Of a DNA stretch of 64,000 bases, positions 55,869 to 64,000 are shown in pieces (within the stretch, counting starts at the first letter, position 1; every line of letters starts with the position of its first letter). The position numbers and the translations under genes were made by a program. Under the pieces are notes generated by a model that had not been told where the DNA came from, made no database searches, and was given only the letters and a program-made list of their open reading frames with translations. Source of the stretch: FEN-1297 sp963843605 (GTDB taxonomy: Bacteria; Bacteroidota; Ignavibacteria; Ignavibacteriales; Ignavibacteriaceae); contig CAWJLA010000009.1 in assembly GCA_963843605.1 (NCBI GenBank), positions 177,997-241,996 of the forward strand, written 5' to 3'.

Positions 55869-58016
55869 TTACAACTGCTGGATGTTAATACTATTGGATG
55901 AACTGTCTACGTAAACAACATTATAACTCCGGTAACTCATATTTTTCACAAAGTAGCTTTCCATATCGTTTATATCCGCGAGCTTTGAGACCGCAAAGTC
56001 TTTGCCCTTATTGATAAAATCTATTTTTGTTAGAATGTTTTTGCCGGGCAGGTAAACACAGAGTTTTTTCAATCCGTTCTGCTTAACCTGTCCGAAGAAT
56101 AACTGGTTTGAATTAAATACACCGAAATAGTCGGGCATTTCTTTTGTGTTTATCTGAGAGGCGTTATAATCGTTATAAATAACTGCTCCCTGTGTATTCT
56201 GATATCTGAAAAAACTTATAGAAATATTTTTCTCGTTGTTCAGCAGATCGCCGGTAAACGGGACTATATTTTCTGCATTGTTTAGTGTATAAATAAAATT
56301 AGAAACGTTGCTTTCAACTCCGCCTATAAAAACCGATTTGGATAGGAACATGCTGTTCTTTACTTCATACCAGTAAACAATTTTTAATGATTTGTCAAAA
56401 GAGATATTGGCATCGATAGGGTTCTTAGCTATACCGTAATAATTCGTATACGTATACCTGTAGTCATGATATTCTACAATACTGAATCCCAGTTCCTTAT
56501 TTTTATTATAGGCGATGAAAATTTTATTATTTAGATTGTTCTGCTTTTGAATCTTAAAGTCCAGTATATTGCCCGGCGAATATATCGAACTTCGCTCGCA
56601 CTTATTCTCATCAAAATTTATTTTTAATATCTCAATAAGTTTTTTCCCGGGGCTGTAGCAATAGAACATTTTTACATCCGGATCGGAATTATCAACCAGT
56701 ATTTTCTGATGATCTGCATATAAAGGGTAAGTATAAAAACTGCTGGGAATGCCGGCATTATTTCTGACAACAAGATCAAGCGATCTTGAAAATTTATCTA
56801 TATAACAGATGTCGTTTATACCGTTGTTATTGCAGTCGAAGTAAGAAATTGAAGAAGGCTTCGAACTGAATACCAGGCTTGCACGGGAAGAAATAGAGGA
56901 AAGGTTCGTTAATGTATATACGAATCCTTTGCTGCTTAAGGCCGCGATGCCGTTGATAAATTTACTATAGAAAGGCACCAGAGTTTTTAGCTGATCTTTT
57001 TGCATATATACCATTTCAGGATAAAATGTACTGTCGCTTTTAGCAAACAGCAACGACATGATATTGTTTTTGTAATTTATATATGCAATATCGATCTTGC
57101 CGTCTTTGTTAAAATCGCCCGTAATTATTTGATCCGGTCTATATTCCGTCTTTATTTTTTCAATACGGTCATAAGCGGAAGCAAAATCTCCGAACATAAT
57201 CACTATGGAATTTCCCGTTGCATATAGCAGATCGGTGTAATTATCCAGATTTATATCCACAGCTCTTAATGCATGTATAGGTGCGTTCATCGGGATTGTA
57301 CGCACCAGACTGAAATTGCCGGCGCCGTTGTTATAAAAGAAAAAGAGTGAATTGTTAAAAAGATTTACTGCCGCGATATCGCTGTAGCCGTCGCTGCGGA
57401 GATCTGCGAATACTGCCTCCGAAAAATTAGTATTTTCAATAATCTTTTTTTCTTTCAAGCCGTGATCCGTCTGAGATAGAATCGATAAACCGTTAAAAGC
57501 GCTTCCCGATACCAGTATTTCATCCTTACCGTTTTGGTTAGCGTCCGCCGTACTGATATTTTCCGGATAAGATTTGAAAAGCACCGATCCCGAAAGTACA
57601 GCCCTGCCGTCCGAAGTGAACGAGTAAATGCCGGCGCGCATATTTTCCCTGCTTGTAAAAGCGTACCGTTTCACAACCTTGTTTTTTTCTATCAGGCTCT
57701 GAATGTTTGTAATTTGATAGGGAATTTTTGATGTTTTAGGTTCGGCAAAACCGCCGTTAACCAGACCCGTAAGTGTTGTTATTTCTTTTGAATAAGGACT
57801 GAATAATAAAAGGTCGGTATAAGAATCATCGTTATAATTTAATGTAAGCAGGGAATTAAAGTCGGAATTGACTGCAAAACTATTGTATTTACAAAAGCCA
57901 TTAATCGGTATTTGGGAGAATAGTTCTTGCGATAAAAAAAAAGCAAAAAGAATTATATTAACTGTTTTTAATTCTATTTTTAAGCCTGTTTTCTCTTCTT
58001 TTAAGGGCTTCTTCAT
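55869..58016 (-). CDS. Secreted FG-GAP/VCBS-like repeat protein
   Basis: 715 residues from the ATG at 58016, chosen because the longer frame (from 58190) would overlap the thioesterase gene by about 230 bases and because this start gives a signal peptide (hydrophobic VNIILFAFFLSQELFSQ). The body has repeated calcium-loop-like units: DFNSLLTLNYNDDSYTDLLL, ADLRSDGYSDIAAV, DINLDNYTDLLYA, DFNKDGKIDIAYI and DCNNNGINDICYI. These mark an FG-GAP or integrin-like beta-propeller. It is probably exported and surface-exposed; there is no clear sorting domain at the end. It overlaps the thioesterase gene by 59 bases. Confidence 0.8.
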   Translation of the reverse strand: MKKPLKEEKTGLKIELKTVNIILFAFFLSQELFSQIPINGFCKYNSFAVNSDFNSLLTLNYNDDSYTDLLLFSPYSKEITTLTGLVNGGFAEPKTSKIPYQITNIQSLIEKNKVVKRYAFTSRENMRAGIYSFTSDGRAVLSGSVLFKSYPENISTADANQNGKDEILVSGSAFNGLSILSQTDHGLKEKKIIENTNFSEAVFADLRSDGYSDIAAVNLFNNSLFFFYNNGAGNFSLVRTIPMNAPIHALRAVDINLDNYTDLLYATGNSIVIMFGDFASAYDRIEKIKTEYRPDQIITGDFNKDGKIDIAYINYKNNIMSLLFAKSDSTFYPEMVYMQKDQLKTLVPFYSKFINGIAALSSKGFVYTLTNLSSISSRASLVFSSKPSSISYFDCNNNGINDICYIDKFSRSLDLVVRNNAGIPSSFYTYPLYADHQKILVDNSDPDVKMFYCYSPGKKLIEILKINFDENKCERSSIYSPGNILDFKIQKQNNLNNKIFIAYNKNKELGFSIVEYHDYRYTYTNYYGIAKNPIDANISFDKSLKIVYWYEVKNSMFLSKSVFIGGVESNVSNFIYTLNNAENIVPFTGDLLNNEKNISISFFRYQNTQGAVIYNDYNASQINTKEMPDYFGVFNSNQLFFGQVKQNGLKKLCVYLPGKNILTKIDFINKGKDFAVSKLADINDMESYFVKNMSYRSYNVVYVDSSSNSINIQQL

Positions 58017-58434
58017 ATCGTCTTTTTTCGTCTTCTGTTTCGGGAATAGCTTCAACCGCTTTAACAGGTTTACCGTTATTATCAAGGCATACAAATGTAA
58101 GAAAAGCCGTATTGGCGTGAACCATTGTGCCGTCTTTAAAAGTTTCGCCGTAAACCGAAACCCCGATTTCCATCGAGGTATTAAAAACACGGTTGACAGA
58201 TGCCGTAAGAGTCACCGCATCACCTAATTTTATTGAATGGTGGAAATCTATTCTGTCAACCGAAGCAGTTACGCAGATCATATTATTATGTTTTGCGGCG
58301 CATAATGCCGCGCAAATATCTATCCAATGCGTTAATTGACCGCCGAGCAGCTTGCCTAGCTGGTTGGTATTGTTCGGCAGCACTAATTCGGTCATTGTAA
58401 TAACCGACTCTCTTACTTTCTTTGATCTTGCCAT
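57958..58434 (-). CDS. Acyl-CoA thioesterase (right copy)
   Basis: 158 residues, the same hotdog protein as 31397-31873, with Thr instead of Met in GGQLTHWID. Met is commoner at that place in the family, so the left copy may be the better reading. Its start overlaps the bamD stop by one base. Confidence 0.9.
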   Translation of the reverse strand: MARSKKVRESVITMTELVLPNNTNQLGKLLGGQLTHWIDICAALCAAKHNNMICVTASVDRIDFHHSIKLGDAVTLTASVNRVFNTSMEIGVSVYGETFKDGTMVHANTAFLTFVCLDNNGKPVKAVEAIPETEDEKRRYEEALKRRENRLKNRIKNS

Positions 58435-59192
58435 TATTTGGCCGCCGATACTTTTTCTTCCAGATCGGATTGATATGATTTCACGTTGTTAATATGTTCG
58501 TCATTGGGATATCTTTCAATAAATTTACTTATTTCGGCTAAAGCTTGTGTATTTCTGTCCAGCTGAACAAGTAATTTTATTTTTGCATACATTGCCATAG
58601 GAGCATACTGAGTATCGTGATAATCTTCAATTACAAAATTATAATATAATAGTGCCGCCCTGTAATCTCCCATTCTGTCGTATATATATGCTGAATTATA
58701 TTCCTTGTGAGCAAGTTTTTCATTCATTTCGGCTATTTTCTTTTCTGCTTCCGTAACCCGGGAATTTGTCGGAAAGAAATCTATAAAAGCCTGAAATTCT
58801 TCGATAGCCTTTTTAGTATATTTTTGGTCGAGTGCATAGTTGGGAGAAAGCAGGTAATAACATTCTGCCAGCATATACTGCGCATCCGGTACGAATTTAC
58901 TTGAAGGCATATTTTTAATAAGCTTGCTGAATTCATAGGCCCCGAGTATGTACTCCTCGCGCTTGTATCTTGTCATACCCAAATAATATTGAGCGCTGTC
59001 GATAATCGCATTGCCGGGATATTGAAGCAGGATTTCTTGATATTCTTTAAGCGCGGCTTCATAGCTTTTTTCGGTGTACAATTTTGTAGCATAACCGAGT
59101 CTCTGACTCGGAGCCATTTGCGAAGTATCGACGGATGACGCACATCCCCATAAGATAAGCGAGGTAAAAAATAATATTATCAGGTATTTCAT
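58434..59192 (-). CDS. bamD: BamD-like outer-membrane assembly lipoprotein (reference copy)
   Basis: 252 residues. Signal peptide and lipobox LILWGC (Cys17) are intact here. Five TPR-like units follow, from QRLGYATKLYTEKSYEAALK to FIERYPNDEHINNVKSYQSD. BamD is the essential lipoprotein partner of BamA that delivers beta-barrels to the outer membrane. It is the first gene of the tight operon running through the thioesterase, FG-GAP protein, metalloprotease and ccm genes. Confidence 0.88.
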   Translation of the reverse strand: MKYLIILFFTSLILWGCASSVDTSQMAPSQRLGYATKLYTEKSYEAALKEYQEILLQYPGNAIIDSAQYYLGMTRYKREEYILGAYEFSKLIKNMPSSKFVPDAQYMLAECYYLLSPNYALDQKYTKKAIEEFQAFIDFFPTNSRVTEAEKKIAEMNEKLAHKEYNSAYIYDRMGDYRAALLYYNFVIEDYHDTQYAPMAMYAKIKLLVQLDRNTQALAEISKFIERYPNDEHINNVKSYQSDLEEKVSAAK

Positions 59193-59269
59193 AATTTTGA
59201 ATTCACGGTTATAATAAAATTGAATTACAATTATAAATAATTTATTTAAGGCTTCAAAGGTAAATTTTC

Positions 59270-59875
59270 TTACTTGCTGCGCACAGTGAAGAAAAGTGCT
59301 ACTGCTGCGGCTGCGGCCCCTACGGCAACTACCGGTTCAATCAAGCTTGAAAAAAACGGTTCGGGCGGAATATCACCCCTAGTAAATGGAAGTGCTGTAT
59401 TTTCCGCGTTTCTTAGACTATCATATTTAACTGTGTCGCTGTATGTATAAGTAAAATTTTTAACTTCTGCTGTAGATTTATTGATAAAAAAATTCCCGGA
59501 TAATTCAAAGTTTCTCGGTACATAATAAGACCCCAGAAAACCGTCTCTGTACATTTCATTATATCTCAAATTCACGCGGTCGAAAACATATCTTACAAGA
59601 ACAGCTTCTCCGTCTGTTTTTCCTGAAATCTTGATGCCCTTCCGGATCAGATATTCTATTAACCTGTTCTCAAGAGCCAGATAGTTATTGCCGCTGTTGA
59701 ACTCAACCGAAATACTTTTTTCGCCGTTTGGAAGATTATTGATCAACACAGAGCCTGAGGAATCGACCATCGAGTAGAAAATTTCCAGGTTCGATTTAGT
59801 CTGGGAAAAACCCGTAGAAAAATTTAAGATAAAAATAAAAACGAAGATTAGAATTGTGCCGGTATTTTTATGCAT
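59270..59875 (-). CDS. Secreted protein of unknown function with C-terminal anchor (right copy)
   Basis: Identical to 29956-30561: signal peptide, soluble middle, and a terminal Ala/Val-rich helix followed by RSK. No family recognised. Confidence 0.7.
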   Translation of the reverse strand: MHKNTGTILIFVFIFILNFSTGFSQTKSNLEIFYSMVDSSGSVLINNLPNGEKSISVEFNSGNNYLALENRLIEYLIRKGIKISGKTDGEAVLVRYVFDRVNLRYNEMYRDGFLGSYYVPRNFELSGNFFINKSTAEVKNFTYTYSDTVKYDSLRNAENTALPFTRGDIPPEPFFSSLIEPVVAVGAAAAAVALFFTVRSK

Positions 59876-60014
59876 AGATCCCGCGAAATTTTAAAGTTTT
59901 TGCTACTTTTTCAATGGCTATAATATACGCACCAATTCGCAAAGATACATCATTTTTTTCGTCGGATCTGTATAAAATAGGCGTTGGTTCTTTGTACTTT
60001 AATTGTGCGTACAT
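59868..60014 (-). pseudogene. Remnant of glutamate dehydrogenase C-terminus (right copy)
   Basis: Mirror of 29817-29963, with the same 48-codon frame ending in KFRGIYA. Confidence 0.55.
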
Positions 60015-60044
60015 CGGATTTTACTCTCATAATTTTTAATTTAT

Positions 60045-60220
60045 TTACTCAAGTTGACGGCCTAAATATTTGGTTTGAAAAACCGTTGAACCTGCCTGCC
60101 GGTTGGTAGAACTGTTTCTCTTTCCGTTAACCTGCGACTTAAGTGGCGGGTTAATGATAAAAATATAGATTTTTCGAACTGTTTTAATGATTTATAAAAA
60201 CAAGCGGTCAACTTGAGTTA
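60045..60220. repeat. Palindrome-rich segment (right copy)
   Basis: Mirror of 29611-29786; the near-palindrome centred on ACTTAAGT and the imperfect end repeats are conserved without change. Confidence 0.45.
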
Positions 60221-60227
60221 TTTAGAG

Positions 60228-60268
60228 AGAGTGATTTCAATCTTTTAGATAAAAATCACTCTTTTTTT
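60228..60268 (+). terminator. Hairpin with T-run (right copy)
   Basis: AGAGTGATTT (60228-60237) and AAATCACTCT (60253-60262) followed by a T-run ending at 60268. Mirror of 29569-29603, opposite in sense to htpX. Confidence 0.5.
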
Positions 60269-60310
60269 GAAGTTAGTCCGATAAATACTTTTTCACTTTG
60301 AAGAAGATCA

Positions 60311-61165
60311 TTAAATTCTGCCGGCGGCTATTTCTTCAAGTTTTTTTATCCTTTCCTCAATAGGCGGATGAGTGGAAAACAATTTCATAATTCCGCCTCC
60401 TTTTAATGGATTTATTATAAACAGGTGCGCTGTTGCGGGACCCGAATTATTTACCGGTTTTAATTCGTTACCGTGAGAAATTTTCCTGAGTGCGGATGCC
60501 AGCGCTAAAGGATTCTTTGCAAATTCGGCTCCGCCTTTGTCCGCAAAATATTCCCTGGACCGGGATACAGCAAGCTGAAGCATTGTTGCCGCGACCGGTG
60601 CAAGTAAGATTAAAAACAGAGAACCTAACCCGTTGTCGTCGTCTCTTCCACCTCCGCCTCTTCCTCCGAATATCATTGCCCAACCGGCCATCTGCGCAAT
60701 AAAAGTTATCGTCCCTACAAAAGTTGCTACAATAGTACTGATTAAAATATCCCTGTGTTTAATATGTGCAAGTTCATGTCCGAGAACGCCTGCAAGTTCA
60801 TCGTTATTTAACGTCTGAATAATGCCGGTCGTAGCCGCGATGGCTGCATGATAAGGGTTGCGTCCTGTTGCAAAGGCATTGGGCGTAGGGTCGTTTATTA
60901 CATATACTCTCGGCATCGGCAGTCCAGCATTCTGAGAAAGTTCTTCGACCAGATTATACAGCCTTGGTGCGGAATCCTTCTTAACTTCCTTTGCCCGGTA
61001 CAGTGCCAGTACAATTTTATCCGAAAACCAGTAAGAGCCGAAATTCATTACGAGAGCAAAAATAAAGGCAATAGCCATACCGGAATTTCCGCCCAGCAGG
61101 TATCCAACAAGCAGAAATAATACCATCATCAAAGTCATTAGAAATACCAGCTTAATCGAATTCAT
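60311..61165 (-). CDS. htpX: Zinc metalloprotease HtpX (right copy)
   Basis: 284 residues with the same LGHELAHIKHRD zinc site as 28666-29520. Two residue differences: LALYRAKE for LAMYRAKE and APRLYN for APKLYN. These substitutions, in good-quality sequence, suggest the arms draw on slightly different consensus reads. Confidence 0.95.
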   Translation of the reverse strand: MNSIKLVFLMTLMMVLFLLVGYLLGGNSGMAIAFIFALVMNFGSYWFSDKIVLALYRAKEVKKDSAPRLYNLVEELSQNAGLPMPRVYVINDPTPNAFATGRNPYHAAIAATTGIIQTLNNDELAGVLGHELAHIKHRDILISTIVATFVGTITFIAQMAGWAMIFGGRGGGGRDDDNGLGSLFLILLAPVAATMLQLAVSRSREYFADKGGAEFAKNPLALASALRKISHGNELKPVNNSGPATAHLFIINPLKGGGIMKLFSTHPPIEERIKKLEEIAAGRI

Positions 61166-61437
61166 TTTTCTTTTCCCGTTTTTTTCTTATTTGATGAGTA
61201 AAATTAAATAAAGGTGCATGCTTAAGCAAGGATGAGAGAAGGGGATGAGAATGCTTAACACACGGCTGCATGTGTTTATGATGAGCGTAGTGGTGATTAT
61301 TTAATAGTTATTTGCTTAAATTACCGGTTTAAAATCAGCTTTGACATTTATATAATATAATATTAGAATATATCCGCTGTTGAACATTTTTTTCAAGTTA
61401 TTTAAATTAATTTTGTTGCTTATAAGGGGAAAGTAAG

Positions 61438-62411
61438 ATGAGAGCCGAATTCAAATTTATCTTTCTATTGATGTACTTTTTTTTTATTTTTTAGCGGCTG
61501 TGCCATTGTGAAACAATCAGTCTATCTGCAAAATGTAGATGTAGGCGGACCTATAAATCAGCCGCCTCTGCATATTACCAACGGACAAAAAGCCCACTCG
61601 ATTACATTCTCGCCAAAGGTTTATATTAATACCGAAAAAAATTACCGCGGACTGGCAGGTGGACATACAAATGTTAACAGTTACGGTTATTTTCAGGTTG
61701 ATACCGTAATAAATAACAGCGGCGTTCCCGGTTATAAAGAATCTTCGTCGAATTCTTACATTTATAAAGGTCAAAATCTGAATTGGAATATGCCGGATGC
61801 CTCCGTGGGATTTCAGGTTGATATTGCTCTTTCAAATCACTTTGCAGTAAACGGCGGAATAAATTATGCGGAGATAAATCAAACTAAATTAATTAACGGT
61901 TCGGTAGGAATCGGGTTTTTTTCAGAAAAGGAAGGCTCGGCTATTAGGTTTGATTTCGGACTGCTCTTTCAGAATATGTATTATAACTCTTCCTCGGTTG
62001 TAATAACAACAATCGAACCTACTTTTAGTTCAAAAGAAACCGAGATATCCTTCTATCAGGATTATAACAAAAGCTCATCGACAGATTTTTACGGCTCGTT
62101 AACTTATAATTCGGCTTATAAAAATTCTCTGCTTAATTTTTATCTTAATTTAAGTTATTTCGGGCAGACGGTACTTGACTAGGAGCCTGAAAATTTAGCC
62201 AAAGATATATATCCGTTTTCATTTTTGTCGTCACATGATTCCCGCGGGGAAATTTTTACGTCATTCTTATCTTTTACTCCGGGGATTTATACGGACATGC
62301 GACTGGGGAAGGTTGAGTCTGGGAGTCGGTTTATTAAAAGAAATAAAAATCGATAACTCAACCAGATCGCTTTTTGTTACTCCGGTTATTCAGTTTGATA
62401 TGTTATTTTGA
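61438..62411 (+). pseudogene. Barrel lipoprotein (right copy, damaged)
   Basis: Mirror of 27418-28392. One extra T in the T9 run near 61480 shifts the signal peptide frame, a substitution creates a TAG at 62180-62182 (LDYEPEN in the mirror), and a missing base near 62298 breaks the C-terminus. The clean stretch is 61508-62182. Confidence 0.8.
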
Positions 62412-62532
62412 TTTAGTTCCGGGGAAAATTAAATTGAGCTCCTAAAATTAAGTATTTTGATATGAAGCGTCCCTTTTCCCTTGCCTTTATTTCATAATAT
62501 ATTTAAATAAGTACCTGAAATTTTGGAGATTT

Positions 62533-63471
62533 ATGAAGAAAGCGATTTCTCTTTTATTTTTGATGCTGTTTTTCACGGTAGGGGATTCTTTCGGGCAATC
62601 TACCTTTCAATTCTTAAAACTTGATGTCAGCGCTAGAACTGCCGCTCTAGGCGGGTCATTTGTTTCGAATAACGATGATCCGGATGTCATTTTTTATAAT
62701 CCTGCGGGGCTGGGATTGTTAAAGGAAAATCCGGCTTCATTTTCTTTCATGAAATTTTTGCTCGATATCAACATGGCAAGTCTGTCTTATTCAACCGATA
62801 TTAAAAATGTCGGAAGGGTCGGCGCCGGTGTTAAATATATTAACTACGGATCTTTTCAGCAGACAGACGAATCAGGAAATATTACCAGTAATTGCAATTA
62901 CCAGGAAGTTGCTTTCGTAGCAGGTTATTCGAATCTGCTTGATAAAAATTTCTATTACGGCGCAAATGCCAAATTTATTTTTTCTCATATTGCCGACAGA
63001 AGTTCAAGCGCGATAGCACTTGATTTAGGTCTCCAGCTTTTTACGAAATCCCCGATAACCTTATCGATATCGGTTTTGCCGTGCTTAATGCCGGAACTCA
63101 AATTACATCCTATTATTCGACTAAGGAGGACTTACCCTGGATGTGGTTCTCGGTGTTTCCAAAAGAATGGAGCATATGCCTGTTAGACTATCTTTGGATT
63201 TTCACAATTTGAACGAAAGCCAAACCAAAGTATTATCCAGATTAAAATATTTTACTATTGGTGCAGAATTTTATTTGAGCAGGTCCTTAATCTGCGTTTC
63301 GGATTTGATAATCAAAGGAGAAAAGATTTTACAATAGGAACTTCTGCCGGGCTGGCAGGATTTAATGTCGGGCTCGGAATTAAAATATCCAATTACCAAT
63401 TTAATTACGGGTTCTCTTCTTACGGGCTGGTCGGAGGCCTACACAGGATTTCGATTTCGACAAATTTATAA
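62533..63471 (+). pseudogene. porQ: PorQ-like type IX secretion protein (right copy, frameshifted)
   Basis: Mirror of 26361-27296. The first 165 codons are readable, with a scrambled patch near 62885-62900 (ITSNCNYQE for ITGNYGAQE). Indels near 63040, 63140 and 63283 break the rest. Confidence 0.85.
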
Positions 63472-63584
63472 TTCACTTGTGATAAAATAATTTCTCTATA
63501 GTGCATTTCATCTAAAAAAGTACTTGCCGGTTACGGTCTTTTTATCCTAATGATGAGTAATTTTTTGTAATTTCCGCTTCACGC

Positions 63585-64000
63585 TTATTTCTTATACGGT
63601 GTTTTAAGATACAGCTCCGCTAACTTGTGCGAGTTCCGGAAGTCTTTCATATCCAGTATTTTTTTATAATATGCAATAGCAACATTTCTGTTTCCCCATT
63701 CGTCGTTTATCATTCCCAGATATAGGATTGCATTAATCGAAGAATCCCGAAGGTTCTTTTTTATCTATTTCCTGTGAGTATTTAACGCATAGGTTAAAAT
63801 AATCTTGGGAAAAATCAAGCTTTCCTATTAAGTGGTATTGATACGCAATATAATATGCCGCTTCTCTTTTAGCGCCCTCTACATATAAAGTACTGACAGG
63901 CCCCGCAGACCTTTGTTCCGAACATCTTGAAAAATAGCAGCCGATTTAAAGTGACAGTTTTTAGCCTCGCCGAAATTCTTCCTTTCCCCATCTTTCAAAG
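63585..64000 (-). pseudogene. Secreted TPR-like protein, C-terminal part (right copy, damaged, cut by window edge)
   Basis: Mirror of 25839-26247. An extra base near 63749 and several changes from 63800 to 63960 interrupt the frame. It shows that the inverted duplication continues beyond the window edge. Confidence 0.8.

Larger units (their letters stand above)
44881..64000. repeat. Right arm of the 38-kb inverted duplication
   Basis: Reverse complement of 25839-44880. The first 55 or so bases after the turn (44881-44935) are garbled and align only loosely with the mirror. From 44936 the match is near perfect. Quality falls again from about 61.5 kb to the window end, with stop codons and indels accumulating. 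Confidence 0.95.

Noticed and set aside
58017..58190. A longer start for the FG-GAP protein at 58190 (31641 on the left)
   Set aside because: It would run for about 230 bases inside the well-conserved thioesterase gene in another frame; the ATG at 58016 gives a proper signal peptide.
44881..64000. A second, independent copy of the bamD-ccm region as a real gene duplication
   Set aside because: Mirror symmetry is continuous through intergenic DNA, terminators and repeats, and the damage in the two copies is complementary; a fold-back artefact explains this better.

Overview
The window reads as a low-GC member of the FCB group of bacteria, most likely Ignavibacteriota or a close relative. The evidence is a PorV/PorQ-family type IX secretion protein, two cargo proteins with type IX C-terminal sorting domains (one with the QNYPNPFNP signature common in Ignavibacteria), an ExbB-ExbD-ExbD-TonB-PstS-TPR locus, Bacteroidota-style TAnnTTTG promoter motifs, and many lipoproteins and outer-membrane barrels. 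There are no rRNA or tRNA genes, CRISPR arrays, transposases or phage genes that I can see.

Region 1 to about 25.8 kb is single-copy chromosome. It holds, in order: an isochorismatase-type hydrolase tail; a histidine kinase and NtrC-type regulator; an energy-transduction operon (exbB, two exbD, tonB, a small membrane protein, a PstS-like lipoprotein, a TPR protein); pyrophosphatase; a DUF123 protein; lysA; a lipoprotein; priA broken by two single-A deletions; a Yip1 membrane protein; tryptophanase with a DUF4905-like partner; an AMMECR1-MEMO-DUF2520 cluster; an outer-membrane protein; glycyl-tRNA synthetase; and a secreted TPR protein. The best regulatory signal lies between the NtrC-type regulator and exbB: three TTTCA-N3-TGAAA palindromes followed by a GG-N10-GC sigma-54 promoter.

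Region 25.8 to 64 kb is one sequence present twice in opposite orientation. The arms 25839-44880 and 44881-64000 mirror each other about 44879, almost without a spacer. The underlying gene set, in left-arm orientation, is: secreted TPR protein (+), PorQ (-), barrel lipoprotein (-), htpX (+), a glutamate-dehydrogenase tail remnant (+), a secreted protein (+), then a long tight (+) operon of bamD, acyl-CoA thioesterase, FG-GAP protein, secreted metalloprotease and ccmA-B-C-D-E-F, and finally a TPR protein, an MFS transporter and a type IX cargo protein (all -), the last cut off at the turn. Each arm carries its own indels, and combining the arms restores intact genes. That pattern, plus garbled bases just after the turn, points to a fold-back assembly or sequencing artefact rather than a natural palindrome. 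In the left arm, 35.74-40.37 kb (the ccm genes) is a different haplotype, about 12% divergent where I aligned it and full of frameshifts; the right arm carries the readable ccm genes.

Functionally, the duplicated segment is an envelope and cytochrome-maturation island. Outer-membrane assembly (BamD), type IX secretion (PorQ and cargo), membrane protein quality control (HtpX) and System I cytochrome c maturation sit together. CcmE carries Cys in a CxxxY motif instead of the usual heme-binding His, and no ccmG, ccmH or ccmI follows ccmF, which resembles the System I* variant. The left region couples TonB energy transduction to a dedicated sigma-54 switch.
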